Assembly: GCF_009932555.1 (NCBI RefSeq)
Contig: NZ_BLJO01000010.1
Location: 61,972 to 125,971 of the forward strand
Length of the DNA: 64,000 nt
Direction: 5' to 3'
DNA from: Steroidobacter agaridevorans
GTDB taxonomy: Bacteria; Pseudomonadota; Gammaproteobacteria; Steroidobacterales; Steroidobacteraceae
Below, piece after piece: positions 39,006 through 46,711 of this stretch. Every line of letters starts with the position of its first letter. Positions within the stretch are counted from its first letter, which is position 1. A program made the translations under genes and the position numbers. The notes under the pieces are model-generated. The model had not been told where the DNA came from. It did no database searches and saw nothing but the letters and a program-made list of their open reading frames with translations.

Positions 39006-40052
39006 ATGGCTTCTTTGTCACACCTTGGCTGGCGCTCGTTTCATTCTCAGCAACTGACGCTCGAAGATCTGGAAACCGCTCATCCCGCACGCGTGAGCAG
39101 CGTGCATCGGAGCGGTCTGGTGGTGATTTCGGAACAGGGCACGATCAACGTCACCGTTCCGCCCCGCTTGCTCGACACTCTGGAGCTGCCCATCACCGTG
39201 GGCGACTGGGTGCTCGTCGAGCACGCGGCGCCGCGCGTCCAACGCGTGATCGCGCCGTATTCCGTGATCAAACGTCACGCAGCCGGCACCGATCGTCGGC
39301 TGCAAACAATCGCAGCGAATCTGGACACGCTGTTCGTAGTCACGTCATGTAACGACGACTTCAATCCGTCGCGCCTGGAGCGATACCTCGCCGTGGCGTT
39401 CGAAGCGCAGGTCGAACCCGTGATCGTGATCACGAAGGCCGACCAGTGCGACAGTCCCGAACCGTTCATCGACGAGGCGAACGCATTGGGAACGACGGCC
39501 GCGGCGATCGCCGTCAATGCAATGGATACGACGACGGTGGCAGTGCTCGAGCAATGGCTGCAACCCGGTCAGACCGTCGCATTCGTCGGCTCGTCCGGCG
39601 TCGGCAAATCCACGCTGGTCAACACCCTTACTGGAAACACTCAACAAGCGACCGGCGGCATTCGCGAGGACGACAGCAAAGGCCGCCACACGACGACGTC
39701 GAGAGAGATGTTTGCTCTCGACAGCGGCGCGTGGGTCATCGACACACCGGGCATGCGGGAGCTGAAGATCGGCGCCGTCGAGGCCGGTCTGCGAACGGTG
39801 TTCGACAACATCGAAACGCTCGCAGCTCAATGCCGCTTCCGCGATTGCAAGCATGACTCGGAAGCGGGCTGCGCAGTGCTCGCGGCCGTCGCCGCCGGGC
39901 AACTCGACGCTCGGCGCCTGGCGAGCTATCACAAATTGCAACGCGAGGCCGCGCTGGCGGGAATGAGCACCCACGAGCGTCGTGCCCGCGACCGCAGTTT
40001 CGGCCGGATCACGTCATCGGCGCTGAAAGTGAAGGAGAAAAACAAGCGCTGA
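39006..40052 (+). CDS. rsgA: Ribosome small-subunit-dependent GTPase A
   Basis: A 348-residue circularly permuted GTPase that acts in late 30S subunit maturation. The G motifs occur in permuted order: G4 VITKAD, then G1 GSSGVGKSTLVN, then G3 DTPGMREL. A C-terminal zinc-binding segment CRFRDCKHDSEAGCAV completes the family pattern; the N-terminal OB domain precedes residue 100. The ATG at 39006 (MASLSHLGW) has only a weak GGGG upstream. Its leader holds a possible short ORF and a hairpin. Confidence 0.93.
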   Translation: MASLSHLGWRSFHSQQLTLEDLETAHPARVSSVHRSGLVVISEQGTINVTVPPRLLDTLELPITVGDWVLVEHAAPRVQRVIAPYSVIKRHAAGTDRRLQTIAANLDTLFVVTSCNDDFNPSRLERYLAVAFEAQVEPVIVITKADQCDSPEPFIDEANALGTTAAAIAVNAMDTTTVAVLEQWLQPGQTVAFVGSSGVGKSTLVNTLTGNTQQATGGIREDDSKGRHTTTSREMFALDSGAWVIDTPGMRELKIGAVEAGLRTVFDNIETLAAQCRFRDCKHDSEAGCAVLAAVAAGQLDARRLASYHKLQREAALAGMSTHERRARDRSFGRITSSALKVKEKNKR

Positions 40053-40080
40053 ATTGCATGTCTATTACCGACACCGGAGC

Positions 40081-40134
40081 GAGGCAATGCACCTTCATTG
40101 CCTCGTTCAGGAACCCGCCGCTCGGCGGCGGGTT
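40081..40134 (+). promoter_or_regulatory. Two tandem perfect hairpins between rsgA and the DksA-like gene
   Basis: Hairpin 1 pairs GAGGCAATG (40081-40089) with CATTGCCTC (40096-40104) around a 6-nt loop. Hairpin 2 pairs AACCCGCCG (40112-40120) with CGGCGGGTT (40126-40134) around a 5-nt loop. Both stems are perfect 9-mers. No T-run follows on the plus strand, so a leader structure for the DksA-like mRNA or a partial terminator are the options. Confidence 0.6.
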
Positions 40135-40166
40135 ACATACCAGTCCAGGCTTCGAGGTGAGTGCAC

Positions 40167-40556
40167 ATGATCGATCAAGGGCAGGCGCTGGAGCTCAAGA
40201 CTCGCTTGCGAGACCGGGCAGAGCAGCTGCGCGTCGACTTGCAGCGGGAGCGGGCGAAGTCGCTCGAAGAGACCCCTGGGAACGTGGCGGAACGCGCTCG
40301 GGATGCCGAGGACGACTCGTTCGCGACGCTGGTCGTCGATACCAATCTGACGGAGATCGAGCGCGACGTGGACGAGCTGCGGATGATCGACTCGGCACTG
40401 CAGCGGATCAACGCGGGCACGTATGGAACTTGCGTGGACTGCGGCAGGGAGATTCCGATCAAGCGCCTGCAGGCGGAGCCAACGGCCGAGCGCGATGTGG
40501 AATGTCAGGAGCTCTACGAGAAGACGCACGCCTCGGCACGCACGCCGAGCCTCTGA
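40167..40556 (+). CDS. TraR/DksA family protein with altered zinc finger
   Basis: A 129-residue RNA-polymerase secondary-channel type protein. Long coiled-coil helices fill residues 1-75 (LKTRLRDRAEQLRVDLQRER, TEIERDVDELRMIDSALQRI). GTYGTCVDCGREIPIKRLQAEPTAERDVECQ follows. Only the first CxxC is intact; the second has Asp in place of the first Cys (DVEC). Zinc binding may therefore use three cysteines or be lost, as in cysteine-poor DksA variants. ATG 40167 is preferred over GTG 40161, with GAGGTGA upstream. Confidence 0.82.
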   Translation: MIDQGQALELKTRLRDRAEQLRVDLQRERAKSLEETPGNVAERARDAEDDSFATLVVDTNLTEIERDVDELRMIDSALQRINAGTYGTCVDCGREIPIKRLQAEPTAERDVECQELYEKTHASARTPSL

Positions 40557-40574
40557 CGATCGCGAGAGCCGATG

Positions 40575-41117
40575 TTACTTCGGCTCTCGATCCGGATACT
40601 CCTCCAGCACCCTCGCAACGATCTCGCGCGTCTCGTCCTCGTTCGGCTCGGACTTGAGGAATGAAGCATCGAGCGAGCCGCTCCACACTTGCGCATTCTT
40701 CGCTGTGTCGACGATGTCGATAGTGAAGGTGCCCGCTTGCTCGCTGCGCTTGCCAATCGGCAGCGTGACGCCGATGCCGCCACCGACACCGCCGGAACCG
40801 CCGCCCACACCCACGCCGACGCCGGGTTTGTTTACGGGCCGCTCATGGATGTCGAGCGCATACGTGACGCGACAGTCGCCTTTCTCGGCAGCTTGGGCAT
40901 AGCCCTTCTCCTTGAGTTGCGACATCACCTCGCTCTTCACGCGCTGCTCGGTGAGGGTCGCGGGTTGCTGCTCCGTCGGCAGCCATTCGAACGATTGGCA
41001 ATTCGGCAGGCCGCTCTCCGCCATATCGACCCGCACTTTCGACGGAGCCGTGGCCGTGCAGCCCGCGAGCAATGTCGCACCCAGCAGCAAACCCGAAGAT
41101 ACAGCGACAGTCTTCAT
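40575..41117 (-). CDS. DUF4136 lipoprotein
   Basis: A 180-residue lipoprotein. MKTVAVSSGLLLGATLLAGC gives the lipobox LLAGC, then a DUF4136-like domain (CQSFEWLP, VKSEVMSQLKEKGY, CRVTYALDIHERP). A glycine-rich loop GVGVGVGGGSGGVGGGIGV sits in the middle, and QVWSGSLDASF follows. Function in the outer membrane or periplasm is unknown. TGAGG lies about 8 nt before the ATG. It is the last gene of the minus-strand series that begins with the LiaI-like gene and lies 8 bp behind the M15-like gene. Confidence 0.72.
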   Translation of the reverse strand: MKTVAVSSGLLLGATLLAGCTATAPSKVRVDMAESGLPNCQSFEWLPTEQQPATLTEQRVKSEVMSQLKEKGYAQAAEKGDCRVTYALDIHERPVNKPGVGVGVGGGSGGVGGGIGVTLPIGKRSEQAGTFTIDIVDTAKNAQVWSGSLDASFLKSEPNEDETREIVARVLEEYPDREPK

Positions 41118-41125
41118 AAGCAGCC

Positions 41126-41893
41126 TCAAGGATCGTACTCGTAATGCCACGGCTCGTAAGGCGATTGCAGTGGCCCGCGGAAGTTACTGTCCGCCATCGC
41201 CGCCTGCAATTTCTTCGTCCACCCCGGCGCATCCCAATTGCGCTTGACCGTGGCGGTTTCGGTAGGCGCCACAAGGGCGCCGTCCTTCATGATCTGAAAA
41301 TCGATGGCCCGCAGCTGGCCGTGTCGAGAAATCCCCGGCGCGGCGAGCGGCGCGGCCGTCGGGGGCCGCCAGCGGGTCAAGAATGATTTGAAACGCTCGA
41401 CAGCGTCGGCTTGATCCGGTGAGCCATAGGCAGATTTGCCAATCTCGGCGAGCGCCTGCTTATGCAGCGACGCGGCCACTCTGCCGACGGATGCATTCGT
41501 ATTGAAACGAACGATTTGCAGCTCGAGGCTGCGCGCCTCGGTGTTGGCGTACAGCGTGTAACCCGGATTCTGCGACTCGAAACGGGCTCGAACCTTCTCG
41601 GTCTCGGCGAGCAGTGCGCGATACTCCGGTGAGCGCGCGTGCTTTTCGATCTCGTCCGCCGTCCAGCTCCAGCGCGAACGCAAAGTGTCGCCGGCTCGCA
41701 GATAAGAGCGCGCCGCCAGCAATCGGCGCGGCGTCCCGTCGATTTGTTTCAAGGCCGCGGCAGTTTTCTCGGGCAGACTGTCCGCGATGTGCGTCAGATA
41801 TTCATCGAGCGCGTCGTCGGCCGACGCGAACGTCGTCTGCAACGGCGCAAGCAGCAAGGCGACAATCGCTACGATGCCGATGCGCCTCGCCAC
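41126..41893 (-). CDS. Putative periplasmic M15-type D,D-carboxypeptidase
   Basis: A 255-residue exported protein with signal MARRIGIVAIVALLLAPLQTTFA. Two stretches match the zinc-peptidase M15 (VanY/DacA-like) active site. SRHGQLRAIDF near residue 190 corresponds to SxHxxGxAxD with His and Asp as ligands, and EPWHYEY near residue 248 corresponds to ExxH with the catalytic Glu and third ligand. The N-terminal 150 residues are helical and unlike VanY. It is predicted to trim peptidoglycan peptides. It lies 17 bp behind the DUF4342 gene and 8 bp before the DUF4136 gene. Confidence 0.6.
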   Translation of the reverse strand: MARRIGIVAIVALLLAPLQTTFASADDALDEYLTHIADSLPEKTAAALKQIDGTPRRLLAARSYLRAGDTLRSRWSWTADEIEKHARSPEYRALLAETEKVRARFESQNPGYTLYANTEARSLELQIVRFNTNASVGRVAASLHKQALAEIGKSAYGSPDQADAVERFKSFLTRWRPPTAAPLAAPGISRHGQLRAIDFQIMKDGALVAPTETATVKRNWDAPGWTKKLQAAMADSNFRGPLQSPYEPWHYEYDP

Positions 41894-41910
41894 TCACAGC
41901 GCTCCGCAAC

Positions 41911-42210
41911 TCACAGCGACGGCGTCACCGTCGAGGGAGTCTCGGCTTCCTTTTCGATGACGATGGAGCCCTTCAGCACCAGCGCGGCGATCGCGCCGAT
42001 GGCCGCGAGCTGCGGCGCGAGCAGCGTGCCCACGACGCCCAGCGTCAAAGGAATATCGATCAATACGCGGCCCTCCTCGTTCTTGATGATCACGCGACGG
42101 ACGTTGCCGGCGCGGATGATCTCCTTGATCTTGGCGAGCAGCGTATCGCCGCTGAACTGAAATTCTTCTGAACGCGGCGGCTCGTTACGGGTGGAATGCG
42201 TCTCGGTCAT
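41911..42210 (-). CDS. DUF4342 protein
   Basis: A 99-residue protein. EEFQFSGDTLLAKIKEIIRAGNVRRVIIKNEEGRVLIDIPL is the DUF4342 core, followed by a hydrophobic stretch that could be one membrane helix. The family is found next to LiaF/PspC-like envelope-stress genes in other bacteria and has no known activity. I chose ATG 42210, with GGAGG at 7 nt, over an ATG at 42234 that overlaps the regulator's stop. It lies 20 bp behind the LytTR regulator. Confidence 0.77.
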   Translation of the reverse strand: MTETHSTRNEPPRSEEFQFSGDTLLAKIKEIIRAGNVRRVIIKNEEGRVLIDIPLTLGVVGTLLAPQLAAIGAIAALVLKGSIVIEKEAETPSTVTPSL

Positions 42211-42230
42211 GGCAGTGCCTCCGGGAATGG

Positions 42231-42971
42231 TCATCCGATCAGCTCCTTCAACTTGGTATGCCCCGTGCGCGACATGGGCAGCTTGCTGCCGTCCGACAGG
42301 ATGGCCAGCCAGCTGTCCTTGCCGTACAGATCGATCCGCGCCAGGCGTTCCACGTTCAGGATGAACGAACGGTGGATACGCACGAAACGCGTGGGATCCA
42401 GCTGAGTTTCCAGGTCGCTCATGGTCTGCTGCTTGCGCAGCCGCTTGCCGGCGGCCGCGAACGACAGGTAATCGTCCTGGGCTTCGATGAAATCGATCCG
42501 TTCCAGGGGCAGCACGTGCACGCGCCCCTCGTGACGGATCAGAATGCGCTCCAGCGTGCGCCCGGGCGGGCGGGCCGACGCCGACAATTGCTCCGGCGAC
42601 GGCGCGGGCGTTTTGTTTCGCAAGCGCTCGGCGGCACGCTCGACAGCCGCGGCCAAACGCGGCGGCTCGACGGGCTTCAACAAATAGTCGACCGCATGCA
42701 CCTCGAAGGCGCGTAATGCGTACTCGTCGAACGCTGTGCTGAATATGACGGCGGGGGCGCGCTCGCCCAACAGCTCCAGCACTTCGAAGCCGGACAGCTT
42801 CGGCATCTGGATGTCCAGAAACATCAGATCGGGATTCAGCTCCTCGGCCAGCTTCACCGCCTCGAAGCCGTTCGCCGCCTGCCCCACGATTTCGATGTCC
42901 GGCAACTTGACCAGGTGCTCGGCCAGGATGGAACGGGCCAGGGTTTCGTCATCGACGATCAGGACACGCAC
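42231..42971 (-). CDS. LytTR-family response regulator
   Basis: A 246-residue regulator. It has a receiver domain (VRVLIVDDETLARSILAEHL, phospho-Asp in LMFLDIQMPKLSG, Lys in VDYLLKPVEPPRL), a linker, then a LytTR DNA-binding domain (ERIDFIEAQDDYLSF, RFVRIHRSFILNVERL). The start is a GTG at 42971 with AAGGA 7 nt upstream; upstream in-frame extension would run into the kinase gene. It pairs with the LytS-type kinase located 11 bp upstream in the same unit. Confidence 0.88.
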   Translation of the reverse strand: MRVLIVDDETLARSILAEHLVKLPDIEIVGQAANGFEAVKLAEELNPDLMFLDIQMPKLSGFEVLELLGERAPAVIFSTAFDEYALRAFEVHAVDYLLKPVEPPRLAAAVERAAERLRNKTPAPSPEQLSASARPPGRTLERILIRHEGRVHVLPLERIDFIEAQDDYLSFAAAGKRLRKQQTMSDLETQLDPTRFVRIHRSFILNVERLARIDLYGKDSWLAILSDGSKLPMSRTGHTKLKELIG

Positions 42972-42982
42972 GGGAGATTCCT

Positions 42983-44047
42983 TTAAGACGTTGCATGGGT
43001 GCTGACGGCCGGCAGCAGGATCGAAACTCGAAACGCGGTCTCGCTGGCATCGACATCGACGCTGGCGCGATGACCGCACAATGTTTCCACGCGCGAGCGC
43101 ACGTTGACCAGGCCGACGCCGGTGCTGCGCGAAGGCGGCCGATCGGGATCGCAGGGATTCGCGACCACCAGCTCCAGAAAACCTTCCCGGCGACGGGCCT
43201 GCACGCAGACTTCACCGCCTTCGAGCATGTGCGCAACGCCGTGGTGAACCGCATTCTCCACCAGAGGCTGCAACATCAGCGGCGGCACCGCCACTTCCCT
43301 CACGTCGTCGGCGATGTCGAAACTGGCGCGCAACCGATCGCCGAAGCGCACCTTCTCGATGGCAAGAAAAGTTTCGGCCAGCGACACTTCCTCGGCCAGC
43401 GGAATTGCCTGCTGGCGCGCCAGCGTCAGACTCTTGCGAAAGAACGTCGCCATCAGAAAACACATTTGCCGCGCGGCCTGGGTGTCGTTGCCGATCAACG
43501 CCGCCACCGAGTTCAAGCTGTTGAACAGGAAATGCGGATCGAGCTGCGCCCGCAGCGATTTCAGCTCGGCTTCGCGCGCCAGGACCTGCAGCTCCAGTGC
43601 GCGCCGTTCCGCATTCCGTGAACGTTGAAATGCACCGGCGAGATAGTGACCGAGCACCGCGAGCGACATGCCGATGGCGCCCGCGAATACCAGCAACGGC
43701 AGCAGCCCCGCCGCCGACTCCGGGTAAACCTCACCTTCTGGCAACAGCCACATCGCCCACGCGGACGCGATGGCGATCCAAACGATCAACGACACCAGCC
43801 CTGCGATCGCCCACGTCGTGACCAGGCGTGCGACCGGCGTGTCGTCGGGCGGCATGGCCTGCACGACGTACCAGAACGACAACGATTGCAGGCCGAGCAC
43901 GATCGCTACCGGCACCGCGAACTCCAGCGACCAGGCCACGGGCGCGTTGCCGCCGAACACGAACACGACGGTCAGCAACAGGCCGAACACTACCCACACG
44001 CCGAGATACAGCAGCAGGCGGCCGCGGTGTTTGAAGATCGGATGCAT
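42983..44047 (-). CDS. LytS-type sensor histidine kinase
   Basis: A 354-residue kinase. About four membrane helices fill residues 1-140, followed by a short coiled segment and a His_kinase domain with the phospho-acceptor in LDPHFLFNSLN. A HATPase part has PLVENAVHHGV and GVGLVNVRSRVE. No large sensor domain exists, so the signal is probably sensed in the membrane, directly or through LiaF/LiaI-like partners. Start and preceding stop overlap as TAATG, which implies translational coupling to the LiaF-like gene. Confidence 0.87.
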   Translation of the reverse strand: MHPIFKHRGRLLLYLGVWVVFGLLLTVVFVFGGNAPVAWSLEFAVPVAIVLGLQSLSFWYVVQAMPPDDTPVARLVTTWAIAGLVSLIVWIAIASAWAMWLLPEGEVYPESAAGLLPLLVFAGAIGMSLAVLGHYLAGAFQRSRNAERRALELQVLAREAELKSLRAQLDPHFLFNSLNSVAALIGNDTQAARQMCFLMATFFRKSLTLARQQAIPLAEEVSLAETFLAIEKVRFGDRLRASFDIADDVREVAVPPLMLQPLVENAVHHGVAHMLEGGEVCVQARRREGFLELVVANPCDPDRPPSRSTGVGLVNVRSRVETLCGHRASVDVDASETAFRVSILLPAVSTHATS

Positions 44048-44937
44048 TAATTTTTGATCTCGACGCCGGCCATCACCACCATGCCTTTGACGACCAGATG
44101 TTTGGTCGGCACGACACTGGTGGGGCGTCGCTTGTCGATGAACCCGGCCAGCAACGTCGTGACTTCGCTGGTCACGGTCCAGTCCGGCGGCACATAGATT
44201 TCCACGCCGCCCCAGAATGCAAACACTTCGATCACGGCGCTGTCGCCTTCCATGCGGGCGCTGGTCAGATCCAGTTTGATGCCGCCCATGATGGCATTCA
44301 GATCGGCGCCGCGAAACGGCCGCGACACCGGCCGGAGCTCGTGACCCGAGAGCATCGCGAACGAGCGCACGAATTCAGCGCTGTCGCTGGCCTGCGCACT
44401 GCCGAAGCTGAAGCCCTGATTCGTGTTATTCGTCTGATTCGTGCCGTTGGTGCTGGCGGTGCCGTTGATGTTTGGCGTGCCGGTCGATGAGGTCGTGGAA
44501 TCGGGCCCGCTGGGCGGACCGCTCAACGAACGAAACACCAGCACGCCGCCGACGAACAGCAATATGCCGGGCAATATCAGCTGGCCGAGACTGACGTGGA
44601 TCCAGCCGATCTTGTCGGCGAAGATCCAGAAGCCCACCGTGACCAGCACCCAGCCCCACGCGCGACTGCGTTTGTGTTGGGGATGACGGATCATCGCGAC
44701 GCCGACCGCGACCAGCGCCAGCGGCCACAGGCTGCGCAAGATATGACGCGCTTCGAACCAACCGAGATTGTCGGCGAGCAGCGTGCCGCCGAGCAGGATG
44801 ATGAGCAGCCCGACGATCAGCCGGGTCGAGAACATCTCGTGACGGGGGCTCGGTTGCTGCGCCGGGCGCGGCGGGTGCAACGGCCAATCCTCGTCCTGCT
44901 TCCGATTCGGATCGTCTCCTGGCGGGACCTGGTTCAT
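44047..44937 (-). CDS. LiaF-like membrane protein
   Basis: A 296-residue protein. A Pro-rich cytoplasmic head is followed by four hydrophobic segments (about 38-150), a Ser/Thr/Asn/Gly-rich linker of some 35 residues, and a soluble C-terminal domain of the LiaF (DUF2154) type: NAIMGGIKLDLTSARM, AVIEVFAFWGGVEIYVPPDW, and a final LVVKGMVVMAGVEIKN. In Firmicutes LiaF inhibits the LiaS kinase. Overlaps with the LiaI-like gene (ATGA) and the kinase (TAATG) tie the three together. Confidence 0.83.
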   Translation of the reverse strand: MNQVPPGDDPNRKQDEDWPLHPPRPAQQPSPRHEMFSTRLIVGLLIILLGGTLLADNLGWFEARHILRSLWPLALVAVGVAMIRHPQHKRSRAWGWVLVTVGFWIFADKIGWIHVSLGQLILPGILLFVGGVLVFRSLSGPPSGPDSTTSSTGTPNINGTASTNGTNQTNNTNQGFSFGSAQASDSAEFVRSFAMLSGHELRPVSRPFRGADLNAIMGGIKLDLTSARMEGDSAVIEVFAFWGGVEIYVPPDWTVTSEVTTLLAGFIDKRRPTSVVPTKHLVVKGMVVMAGVEIKN

Positions 44938-45320
44938 GACACACCATTGCCCGACGGGCCGTTTCCCGAAGGCGGCAGCCGATCTTCATGCCGATGCAGG
45001 ATGAAGCCCAGGCCCGCGGCGATCACGAAGATCGGCCAGGCGCCGGACCAGCCCAGCCCCCACCAGTTATTGAAGCCCATCAAGCAGTACAGACCGATGG
45101 CCATGATCCAGACACCGCCAACGCGGTCCATGTGCCGGCTCGGCACGATCAGGCCCCACCCGCCGATCAGGAACAGCGCCCACGGCAAGTATTGCCACCA
45201 GCCCCACGGCAACCCGTAGCCCAGGTTGACTGCCAGCAGCAGCCCACCCATCACGAGCAGGAAAATGCCCAGCACCAGCCGGGAGCGGCGCGGCCGTTGC
45301 TGTGCGGATAAATCGTTCAT
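44934..45320 (-). CDS. LiaI-like (DUF5668) small membrane protein
   Basis: A 128-residue protein with four hydrophobic helices (VLGIFLLVMGGLLLAVNLGY, YLPWALFLIGGWGLIV, VGGVWIMAIGLYCLMGF, AWPIFVIAAGLGFIL). This is the LiaI/LiaF N-terminal transmembrane pattern, and it closely resembles the helices of the following LiaF-like protein. The ATG at 45320 has GGAG 8 nt upstream. It is the first gene of the unit; its promoter must lie in the preceding 295 bp. Confidence 0.75.
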   Translation of the reverse strand: MNDLSAQQRPRRSRLVLGIFLLVMGGLLLAVNLGYGLPWGWWQYLPWALFLIGGWGLIVPSRHMDRVGGVWIMAIGLYCLMGFNNWWGLGWSGAWPIFVIAAGLGFILHRHEDRLPPSGNGPSGNGVS

Positions 45321-45614
45321 CGAGTGACTCCAGCCGTGAGCGCCCTGGATACAGGCCCGACGACGGGCACGAGGCCCTGAAGATGACGGGGGCGCTGACG
45401 GACTAACGACCATGGGCTCCGAAACTAAGTCCTGCCGCAGAGGGTTACCAGCAACTACCGGTGAACGGCGGATACGCGCCGGTAGGTGAGCGCGGATGTC
45501 TTTTCGTGGCGACTTAACGTCGCCGCGAACCGCGCGAACGCCGGGACACGGATGTACCGGCTGGCCGAGGATCCAGGGATGGCTGGTACAGCAGACTTGT
45601 TAAGATCTCCGCCC
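45321..45614. other. Divergent intergenic region upstream of the Lia-like unit
   Basis: A 294-bp gap between the divergent LiaI-like and lipoprotein genes, with no credible ORF. A short stem GGCGAC-TTAAC-GTCGCC and a 7-bp inverted repeat (CTACCGG ... CCGGTAG, about 17 nt apart) can be seen. Promoters for both directions must be here, but I could not assign boxes with confidence. Confidence 0.45.
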
Positions 45615-46559
45615 ATGAAAAGCGCATCATGGATCGGTCGGGCCCGCTCGTGGCCATTGCTCGCGGTGTTGCTGCTCTCGGCGTGCGCCAGCTCGCCTCC
45701 GCAACAGGGCTCCTCCAATGCCCGGCCCGCCCCAGAACGCAGCGACGCGGATCAGATGGCCGCCACCGCTCTGGCGCTCTGGGGCACGAACGCCAGCACT
45801 AACGGCTCGCAGGCGCTGTCGCAGATTCAGCAAGCGACGCAGGCCGCGCCGGAGCGGCCCGAACTGCTGTGGTTACATTTGCGACTTTGCACGGAAGTGC
45901 CCGGCTGCGAGCCCCAGCCCATCGAAGCGCGCTTGCGCAAGCTCGATCCGGGCAGCGGCGCCGTGTGGCTGGGACCGCTCGCGCGAGCGCAGGCGCGCCG
46001 TGATGCACGAGCAGAAGCGCAGATTCTCGAGATGATGAGCAAAGCGGCGCACTTCAATGTTTATTGGACGACGCTCGTTGCGAAGCTCAGTCCTCCGTTG
46101 AGCCGCACGCCCGTCGCAACGTCCGCCGCGCAACCCGTCCCGACGCCGCTGACCAATGCGATGAATTCAACGATAGGCTGGTTGTCCTCGCTCGCGATTC
46201 CCGCGTTTCGCGCAGCGACTCAAGCGTGCGATGAACAACATGTGCGCGAGCCAGAGACTCGCGTGCGTTGTCAGCAAGTGGCTCAGGCATTGCAGAAGAG
46301 CGATACGACTTTGGCCGAGGGGATGGGATTGGGCATCGAGCAGCGCCTGGCGATTCCGGACTCTGCCAGTGCGATGCAAGTGACGGACAAGATCCAGACG
46401 GTGCGCCATCAGAGCCGGGCGGCCGCCGCCGTCGTGGCGGCGCAAGTGGAGAAAGAGAAATTCTCCGAGCAGCAGCTCAAGCTGATGGAGCAGCTGAAGA
46501 AGGAACAGGATGTGTCGCGGGCGATCTTGCGGTGGGCCGGTCAGCCGCTGACGCCCTGA
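45615..46559 (+). CDS. Lipoprotein of unknown function
   Basis: A 314-residue protein. MKSASWIGRARSWPLLAVLLLSAC gives a lipobox LLSAC. A helical region of TPR-like character (QALSQIQQATQAAPERPELLWLHLRL, LDPGSGAVWLGPLARAQAR) follows. A final long helix, rich in Gln/Lys/Glu (VAAQVEKEKFSEQQLKLMEQLKKEQ), looks like a coiled coil. No family recognised. A UUCG-loop terminator lies 24 bp behind the stop. Confidence 0.6.
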   Translation: MKSASWIGRARSWPLLAVLLLSACASSPPQQGSSNARPAPERSDADQMAATALALWGTNASTNGSQALSQIQQATQAAPERPELLWLHLRLCTEVPGCEPQPIEARLRKLDPGSGAVWLGPLARAQARRDARAEAQILEMMSKAAHFNVYWTTLVAKLSPPLSRTPVATSAAQPVPTPLTNAMNSTIGWLSSLAIPAFRAATQACDEQHVREPETRVRCQQVAQALQKSDTTLAEGMGLGIEQRLAIPDSASAMQVTDKIQTVRHQSRAAAAVVAAQVEKEKFSEQQLKLMEQLKKEQDVSRAILRWAGQPLTP

Positions 46560-46582
46560 CGTCGTCGGCCGGCGATTCGCGG

Positions 46583-46694
46583 CCCCCTCTTCGGAAGGTT
46601 TACTTTTATTTTTTCCCCTGCGGGGGGCTTTCGGAAGGAGCCGCGGCCGCGAAGCGGCCAGCGATCTCGTTGAGCACATTCCCCGAAGGGGGAA
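46583..46694. terminator. Terminator and hairpin cluster between convergent lipoprotein and rdgC
   Basis: On the plus strand CCTC-TTCG-GAAGG (46586-46598), a UUCG-type loop with a one-base bulge, is followed by a 16-nt T-rich tract (46599-46614), a good intrinsic terminator for the lipoprotein gene. Three further hairpins follow: CCCC-TGC-GGGG (46615-46625), GGCCGC-GAA-GCGGCC (46645-46659) and TTCCCC-GAAG-GGGGAA (46679-46694). The words TTCGGAAGG and a CCCC/GGGG pairing recur. The later hairpins lack T-runs on the minus strand. Confidence 0.65.
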
Positions 46695-46711
46695 AATAAC
46701 CTGCTGCCGCG

